A stretch of DNA of 39,993 bases from the NCBI GenBank assembly GCA_965248855.1, contig CBDFKQ010000009.1, forward strand, positions 1-39,993. Direction: 5' to 3'. The translations under genes and the position numbers were made by a program. The notes under the pieces were generated by a model that ran no database searches, had not been told where the DNA came from, and worked only from the letters and a program-made list of their open reading frames with translations. This DNA is from CBDFKQ01 sp965248855. Its GTDB lineage: Bacteria > Bacteroidota > Bacteroidia > Cytophagales > 172606-1. Shown in pieces: positions 27,122 to 34,700 of this stretch (positions are counted from its first letter, which is position 1; each line of letters starts with the position of its first letter).

Positions 27122-27475
27122 TTAAGATTTATAAGTGTTAATTAATAATTTATAAAGCAAATTGAGTTTGATTTTTGCTATTGCAATTCCAATCATTTTG
27201 CCGGTACAGGCACAAATAAATATGGATATCATTGACGTTAAACCCAGTTTAAAAGGATTTACGTTTGACCAATTATAATAAAATAACAGATACACAATCA
27301 GGCCTAGAACTGAAATCATTAAAAAATTAGCACCCCAAGCACATCCGCATTCATTACTATACTTTTTAATTTTTATTATGTATTTTATCTTTTCTTCATT
27401 ATCGTTGGGAATACCCTCAAGTATTTTATCTATTCGATATTTTATTAAAAAAGCCATATGATTTTTTTGTTTCAT
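27122..27475 (-). CDS. Small two-TM membrane protein of the Tc locus
   Basis: A 117-aa protein I cannot assign to a family. Residues 1-45 are charged and probably cytoplasmic (IKYRIDKILEGIPNDNEEK), followed by NECGCAWGAN at 41-50, a membrane span at about 51-69, a second at about 77-100, and a basic tail. A truncated paralog lies at 28378-28536. It ends 10 bases before the phosphoesterase gene, so translation is probably coupled. Its size and topology would suit a holin-like release protein or a membrane anchor, but there is no direct evidence. An alternative Met at 27457 would remove six residues. Confidence 0.7.
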   Translation of the reverse strand: MKQKNHMAFLIKYRIDKILEGIPNDNEEKIKYIIKIKKYSNECGCAWGANFLMISVLGLIVYLLFYYNWSNVNPFKLGLTSMISIFICACTGKMIGIAIAKIKLNLLYKLLINTYKS

Positions 27476-27511
27476 GATTAGCGAAGTTTAAACAGAAAAG
27501 ATATTTTATTT

Positions 27512-27991
27512 TTATTTTGCTTTATTTATTTCTAAAATAATTTCACGCATTTCTCCGATTGCATATGCCCAATTATGACATTTAAAACTTCTCAAACCGT
27601 CGATCTTTGCTCCACAATTAAAACAATTTAAATCTGCAATGGCCCGTGGTGCTTCTGTGTTAATATATTTTTGCTCACCCAATATTACTTTGACTATCAT
27701 TGCCTTACTATGCACATGCTTTGTAGCAGAGTTTACAATATCTAGCCAATTTATTTCCCTTTCACATTTATGACATGATTTTTGATCTCCGCTTACCCAG
27801 AGAGGAGCACCAATTGTTTTCTCTGGCATCTTCAGCAACTTTTCAATCTTTCTTACATCTTCTTCAATTGTAACCCATTTGAATTTGCCGGGTAGTGATG
27901 ACGGCGCGTCGTATACCATCTTAAACACTTCATCATTTACCTCAAAAGTTTGCTTCATTGCAGAAGCTGTTGTTTTTTTCTCTGTTTTCAT
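27512..27991 (-). CDS. Hypothetical protein with two CxxC motifs (zinc-ribbon-like)
   Basis: A 159-aa soluble protein with no recognised family. It has CHKC at 73-76, HVH at 92-94, CFNC at 123-126 and another Cys at 138; the paired CxxC knuckles suggest a bound zinc. An N-terminal stretch of about 55 residues rich in Lys and Glu precedes it. It has no signal peptide or membrane span. The gene sits between the TcA fragment and the two-TM gene (36 bases away) and has a locus-type leader repeat upstream, so it belongs to the Tc operon. A chaperone or adaptor role is speculative. Confidence 0.65.
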   Translation of the reverse strand: MKTEKKTTASAMKQTFEVNDEVFKMVYDAPSSLPGKFKWVTIEEDVRKIEKLLKMPEKTIGAPLWVSGDQKSCHKCEREINWLDIVNSATKHVHSKAMIVKVILGEQKYINTEAPRAIADLNCFNCGAKIDGLRSFKCHNWAYAIGEMREIILEINKAK

Positions 27992-28020
27992 ATTATTATT
28001 TTATGTTAAATATTTTATTT

Positions 28021-28062
28021 ACTTTATTGGATTCAAATCCTAAGACTTCGGAATTATAAATT
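28021..28062 (-). repeat. Locus leader repeat, copy B (before the CxxC gene)
   Basis: The plus strand reads ACTTTATTGGATTCAAATCC, then GACTTCGGAATTATAAATTT, matching copy A with small gaps. It overlaps the 3' end of the truncated TcA fragment, marking the junction where the TcA homology stops. Confidence 0.6.
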
Positions 28063-28257
28063 TGAAGAGCGTGGTTGGACTATTTCGGGAGTAAAGCCTT
28101 TGTCTGGTGTTAGTTCTGTTTTAATGGCTTTCCAATCACCTAAATGGGTTTCGTAAATGTTGGCAAATGCTGTTTTAAGCGTATCTGTTTTTAGGTCAGA
28201 CTTAAAAAATGTTGCCTTCTTATCTGGTATTGGTTGGTTTAAGGTTTGTTTTACCAT
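28054..28257 (-). pseudogene. Truncated copy of the TcA N-terminus
   Basis: A 67-codon ORF whose first 60 residues match the N-terminus of the intact TcA (24524 leftward) at 52 of 60 positions, including KSDLKTDTL and TAFANIYETHLG. Homology stops after GFTPEIV, followed by seven unrelated codons and a stop inside leader repeat B. The 5' flank is also related to the TcA flank (28200-28290 and 28367-28405). The simplest reading is a duplicated tcA gene from which nearly everything was deleted. A conserved start with only conservative changes leaves open a small functional peptide, but this is unlikely. Confidence 0.8.
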
Positions 28258-28366
28258 GGTGATTTGTTTTAAGGTTTAAAATATTTTATTTATTTATTAA
28301 TTCATTGATTTCCAATTAATTAATGTATTTAAAACGATATCTTGTTATCATAATAGTTACCGACAT

Positions 28367-28405
28367 AGTCCTGCTTTTCATAACGGATTTAAGGCAGAAG
28401 TCTTA
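28367..28405 (-). repeat. 39-bp distal repeat, copy 2
   Basis: This is the partner of 24991-25029 (35 of 39 identical). It overlaps the last codons of the 52-aa membrane-protein fragment, so that fragment's final residues come from the duplicated flank and not from the membrane protein. Confidence 0.75.
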
Positions 28406-28536
28406 AAACAGAAAAGGTTTGCCCCCCAGAAGCATCCGCATTCGTTGTTATATTTCTTCATTCTTTCTACATAATGAATTTTCTCTTCGTTATCATTAGG
28501 AATATTTTCCAATATTTTTCTTACACGTTGGTTCAT
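28378..28536 (-). pseudogene. Truncated paralog of the 117-aa two-TM protein
   Basis: A 52-codon ORF beginning MNQRVRKILENIPNDNEEK, with KKYNNECGCFWGAN at 27-40. It aligns with residues about 14-50 of the intact 117-aa protein (RIDKILEGIPNDNEEK and KKYSNECGCAWGAN). Homology ends just where the first membrane span should begin, and the frame then runs into repeat DNA and a TGA. It is most likely a deletion remnant, although a free soluble domain cannot be excluded. Confidence 0.75.
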
Positions 28537-28618
28537 AGATTAATTTATTTGGTTTTTAAATTTAATGGCTTGAAGTTTTTTAAATCTGTTATATTTTATC
28601 ATTTTTATCTTTTTTTGG

Positions 28619-28650
28619 ACTTCACCGAATTGCAAATCCTATTATTGAGT
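28619..28650 (-). repeat. Locus leader repeat, copy D (before the truncated membrane gene)
   Basis: The plus strand reads ACTTCACCGAATTGCAAATC and continues to CTATTATTGAG, resembling copies A and B in its first 25 bases. It lies about 85 bases upstream of the 52-codon fragment and shortly after the TcB-TcC stop codon. Confidence 0.5.
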
Positions 28651-28718
28651 TCAACATGCTCTTCGGGCTTGGTTTTTCATTTGAAATAATCTTCTGCGAT
28701 ATTTTTTTGATTACATTT

Positions 28719-31700
28719 TTAAAAAGTTCCTATAATACCAAAGCTGAATCCATTTCCAGATAATGGCGGTGAAGTAATTACGGTTGGGCCGGGTATCTTA
28801 ACATCAAAAGGTGAGGCGGTTGTTTTCGGTGCATTGATGAATGCCTGACCACTAAACTCAACGCGACTGCCAAATATGGACGATGTTATGGATGCCTTAA
28901 CCCCTTGAGAAGGTCCTGTCTGAGGATCAATTTTTAAGGTAGTTGCGATTGTAACCCGTCCAATATCTGTTGGTTTTTCAAATTTTAAAGTTCCTTCACC
29001 CAGATTACTGCCCACTTTTGCCGATAAGGTGATTGAGGCTGGTGCATTAATTTCCGCCCTTGTTTTATCCTGTTCTTTTTGCTTGGGTGTTTTTACTGGA
29101 GTCATCTTGTTGCTATCAGTAATTGGTTTGTCGGCATCCGAAGCTTTGGGTCCTTTTAATGTTAATTCAAAACTATAAACATCTGTACCCTTTTTTTTCT
29201 CATATCCAAAACCTATTTTAAAACGGTCATTGGTTAATCCTTCTGTTAATGCCCCTACACCCAGAGAACCCAGTGCAAATACCCCTTGTCTTGGATAAAA
29301 ATCACCTATAATAGGAACATCCAATTTATCGTTCTTTACCGCTAGCGCACCGAGTACACCTAAAGTAGGGAGGAGTAATACCAATCCTCCAACAATGATC
29401 CCAGGCTTATTGCTTCTGCCTTGTTCATCTTTTCCATTCCAATCTTTTAATAAGGAAGTTTTGAGTTTGCTCAGTTCAGGATCCAAGATCAGTTTTTTGA
29501 CATTTTTTACGGCATCAGATTTAAGTGCTGGGTCACTCACCGCCTTAACCACCTTACCCATATCAGTCTTTGCTTGATCGCCAGTAGATTCATAACCTTG
29601 CTTTCCATTATCGTCTATAGTTTTCCAATTGGTTCCATCAGTGCCCTTCTTGTCATATAGTGTAATTGGATTGCAAGAACAATACCTATACAAATTCACC
29701 CCATCCCCAATCCCAATGGGATCACTATTCAACCACCTGCCTAACCACGGCAAATAATACCTAGCACTATGGTATTCAAGCCCGGTTTCCTCATCCCGCT
29801 CCATACCTGTGTAACGGTATCGCTTGGCAGCTGTTTTTATAGCAGCGTTTGTTGCCTGATAAGAAGTTGTTCCATATGGATGATACTCTTCATAACTAAT
29901 CACCTGTGAGATATCATTAAGCTCCAGTGCGGAAGAACCCAAGTGGTTGTGTAATTGATAACGAACCGTTTGTATGGGTGACGTTCTCCCGGCAGGAATG
30001 CCTAATATTTTTTTCGGTTCCGTTTCCGTATCCACCATTACAAAGCGGTGGCCTTCATCCATTAAACTTAAGGAAGTCCTTTCTAAACCATTATTACTAT
30101 TTTTATATAATTCATACCCGGATATATAAATTCGTTGGTCTTTTAATGCGGGATCGTTGCCCGCATCAGCATGGTTCTCAGTTATTTTCCTGATGCGCTG
30201 GCCTTGACCGTCATATTGATAATAAGTGGTTTCGGGAGAACCTCCATCGGTGCGCTTCTGCCTGATGCTTTTTACTAATTCCTCCTTAAAATTCCAAGCC
30301 ATTTCTTCCAAATGCGGCATGGCAGTGATAAATCCGTGTGCGCTGTGGTGTGGATAGCGATAGGTTTCTGAACCGATTTGCGTGGTTTTTAACCGGTTGT
30401 TAATCATTTCATACACATAATCCCGAGTCCAGTTATTATTGGCTGAAGTGTGTTTCATCTGCAAAATGTTACCTACAGCATCGTAGCGATAACTTTGCGT
30501 ATAATTACGGACTGCCATCGGGTCGTTGGCATTATACATTTGCATGTACGGGGCATCGTTCCAGTTATCCCGGTTATTAAAAGTAAGTGCTGCATCATTT
30601 TCCCTGCCGGTGGCATTGGCTAATCGGTAAATAGTATCATAAGTATATTCTGATACTCCTGTTACTTTCTGGTTGTTAAAAAAAGTGACGGGTATATTTT
30701 TATCTTCGATGTGGGTGATATTACCTACGGCATCAAAAGTATAATTCCAATCTTGCAGGGGGTCGTTGTTTTGGCGTTTTGTTGTTAGGCGTTTTAAACG
30801 AAATGTTTCTTTGTCGTAATAAAATTTAGTGATTACATCATTGCCATAAATAATTTTACTGCGCTGCCCTTTTTCATTGTAATGAATGTCTTTGATGTAA
30901 GGGCTTGCAAGGATTGCACCTGGATGAAGCACTTTTTCACTGTTTAACAATCCTGCTTCATTGTATGATGGCGTGATAACACTGTTATCGGGAGCAATTT
31001 GTTTGGTAATTCTTCCGATTGCATCAGTTTCGGTAGTAAAAGTAAAAGCATCGCTTTCTAAATCAGAAGCCAGATTAGCATCAATCCAGTTTACTGTTTC
31101 TTTATATTTTTTAAATAATTTTCGTGTAGTACTGAGAGCCTGCCCTTTAAAGTCGTATTCCGGTGTATCAATCATTCCCCCGGTATCATAATGTTTGATA
31201 GGTTTGCCGATAATATTTTTCTTTTGAATGACCACTTCGTTGCTTCTGTTTGGCAAAAGCAAACTTTCACCATAAATACTTTTATCAAAAATATGATCCA
31301 ATGGAGATGCTCCACCACCACCCATTACCTTGCTATAGGTGGGCCTGTGCAGGATATCATAAAAATATTGAAACTCATGGTTTCGTTCATCCCAGGTTCT
31401 CAAAAGATTGCTCAGGCTATTGGTTAATAACCAGCGCTGCCCGGCATCCATACTGTTTTGATATACTAATTTGCCCAGCATATCATACTTATATTGCATT
31501 ACAATATTACCCCGTGCATCTGTTACTTTGCGCAAATTGCCTTCTACATCCAGCACTACTTTGGTATAATAATATTCATTGGCTTGTGAGCTTATATTTC
31601 TATTGTTTTCTACCGACAATACCGGCCTTCCTAGGGTGTCAAAATGTAAAACATTCGGTGTATCGGCATGTTTTGCAGCTTTATCAGCTGCCTCTTTTTC

Positions 31701-34700
31701 TCTTACCGGATCCTTGCCTTGGGCCAGCAACTCTACATCGATAAGCCGGTTGCTGCGGTTGTGATACCATGTTGATTCAAGGACGGTATCATTGGCATCG
31801 TAAACGGCCTGTTTCCATGAATCAAATATCACTTTTGAAAAAGTACCGTCAGGCATTTGAGTTTTTATAAGCCGGCCTGCAGCATCATAGTACATAACGG
31901 GAGTTACACCGGTTTCAACCAGCTCTTTAAAGTCTTCATACCGATGGGTAGTGGAAAAATAAGGCTCATATTGTTTTACGGCATTGCCTTTATTGTTGAG
32001 GATGGTTTTTCCGTTACCAATCCATCGCAATTGATTTGCACCGGAGGTATCTTCATCAGTAACTGTGTAAGTATTATCGTTATTCACCACCACTTTTTTG
32101 GCGGGCCCGGGCTCTGCCTGTACTTTTTTTAACACAACCTTTCCGAGTCCGTTAGAATACTCAAAGCTGAGTTGCACCGGAGAATTAATATTCTTTTTGA
32201 AATGTTCTTCTCGAACTATTGAGGCTATTGAAACCGGTTCCCCCGTATTTCTATAAATATCAAAATCATATACAAAACGTGCAGAAGCATGCTGAAGAAG
32301 GTCTTTCCCAATAGCGGTTAACTGACCTGAATCAAAAGCATTGAAAAAGTTATTTATTTGATTTATTTCTGATCCGGCAGTGAATTCATTCAATCCGAGC
32401 AAATCATCAGCTTCATTTCCTTTTCCGAAAACAGCCATGGCTTTTATCAAACCCAACTCATCTGCAATGGCTTCGGATAAGTTGCCGTTTACATCTTTCA
32501 TCCTTTGCGGGGAAAAAGTCCTGAAATTAAATTTGTCTACCTTACTTTTATTTCCCAATGCATCTTCGGTTTCCTGAATGAAGAGAAAATAATTGCCGTA
32601 ATATTTCACTTTAGTAATTGCCCCATACGAATCAGTATAAGAAATAGGAGCATAAAACCTGTTTTGAGCATCAATAACCGTTTCCGGTGAATCAATAAAT
32701 TGGGTAATGCCTGAGCGTATCCACCAATTGTTATCACCTTCGATGTGTGTGAATTTGCCTTCATCCATCATGGATGAATCTATTTTTGAGCTGTAGATAT
32801 CATAGAGCAGTTCGGGCGTGTAGGATAATTGGTAACTTTCAAAGGGAAGCGCAAGGGATTCGAGTTTATGCACAGGCAAGGCTCCCGTAAGGTCATTACG
32901 GCGATAGTTGGTTCGAGCATGTTCAATTAGTCTTTTTTGCGGGTTGCCTGAGGTAGGAACATTTTCAACCTGATGATATGGTATTTCCTGAGCACTGCCG
33001 AGGGTTGAATTAAAATCCTGAGGCGTGTATAATGTACCTGTTTTGGAAATTCCTTTTAATTCATAAGTTTTAACTTCAGATGTCAGACGCAAGCGATACA
33101 CATCATTCCCAATCACATCATTGGTAAATTGATTTTGATTATAAATAATTACAGTTTTTGATTGCTCGGTTTGAGTTTCGGGAGGGAGAGATATGTCCGG
33201 TGTAAGTCTTGGATAAACTACCGAAGCAGATTCCAGAACATTGCCATACTCATCCAGTTTAATATTGAGGGTGTGGGCAAGGCGTGGATCTTCTGTATTT
33301 CTTTCATAGCTGTAGGTAATGGCTTCGCTTTCCTTCACCGCAAAAACAGCAAATTTGTTTTTCCCTTTTGGTTGCAGGAGTTCAATCAGGCAATTATGTG
33401 TGGCAACCGTATAAGGTGTTAGTTCTTTTTGTTTTGCTTCAGTCGTATCTCCGTAATTGGAAGCATCTTTGGCAAAAGTTTCGGAGCGTAAACCCATTCC
33501 TTTGCACGCCCTTAATGCCTCTCGCCATTCACCGGCACTTAATTGGTCGATGATGGATTGAGTTAAACACGGTGAAGGAATTAACCTTGCATCCGGCAAA
33601 CTCACTTCATGATGGGTAACCGAAAAGCCCTGCCTTGCCATCTCTTCATACCAATATTCATGGGCAAATTGGTTAAGGATTTTTTCGCGACTTATAAAAG
33701 CTCCCGTGTGGTGCCATGACTTTGAAACCACAGGTTCCTGATGTAATTCTTTATCAACAATATTAGAGGCATCTCCTTTTTGCCAATGTTCAAAATGCTC
33801 CGAATCGGTTTGCTCTACCCTGCCAAAGCCTCTAAATTCCCTTTCGGCATGGTCATAATAGCCATGATGATAAGTATAAGAACTTACAAAACGATAGCCC
33901 GATATTTTATCTCTTGTTTCGGTTTTGGAAACACAGTGAACGGGAAAATGAAGTTTGCTTACCCACGGTGTGCCTGCAAGTTTATCCTGAATATAAAATT
34001 TTGTGGACGGCGTATATTCGAGGGAGGCCTCTTTACCTAAATTATTTTTATACGAAACCATGATGTGTGGTTTCCTGCTGTTCATCAGGTCAACATAGCG
34101 TATGGATGAAGAATTATTTTTGGGTAAATTACTAGACCAAATGATACACGCTACGCCATTGCCAAGTAAATCAGCGACAGTTATTGTGGCGTGGTCATGA
34201 ATTTCCGGAAAGTGATTTATCTCGAAAGGTTTTTCACCAAAACGGTTGCCGCTTAAATTCAACCAGCAAGTAAAATTATTTTTACCCAGATAAATAATGT
34301 CCGTTGTACCTGAACCGTCAATATCAGCCAGCTTTATATATGCAGGATTAAAAGAATCGGGGTTGTCAAATACCGGTGAATTGTCCATTGCTACTTTAGC
34401 ACCGAACTTGCCATAACCCAAATTAGGCCAGTAGCACACTTCGCCGTTGCGAATGCGTGCAATGTCGGTCATTCCGTCGCCCGACATATCAGCCATGAAA
34501 ACAGTTTGCTTTTCATCGGCAAAAACAATATGCGGCCCTGCTTCTTCATCAAAAGATTTGGGTGTTTTTTGCGATTGCGAAAAACCATCCCTCCCTTTTG
34601 ACGGATACCAGGTGAATACATTATCTTCCGAGATGATTATTTCCGGCTTACCGTCACCGTTCAGGTCAATCATTCGGGTATTGGCATCATTAAAATTTAT

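Noticed and set aside
31250..31744. 164-codon plus-strand ORF
   Set aside because: It lies antisense inside the Rhs part of TcB-TcC, is rich in Cys, His and Tyr from antisense codons, and has no family resemblance.
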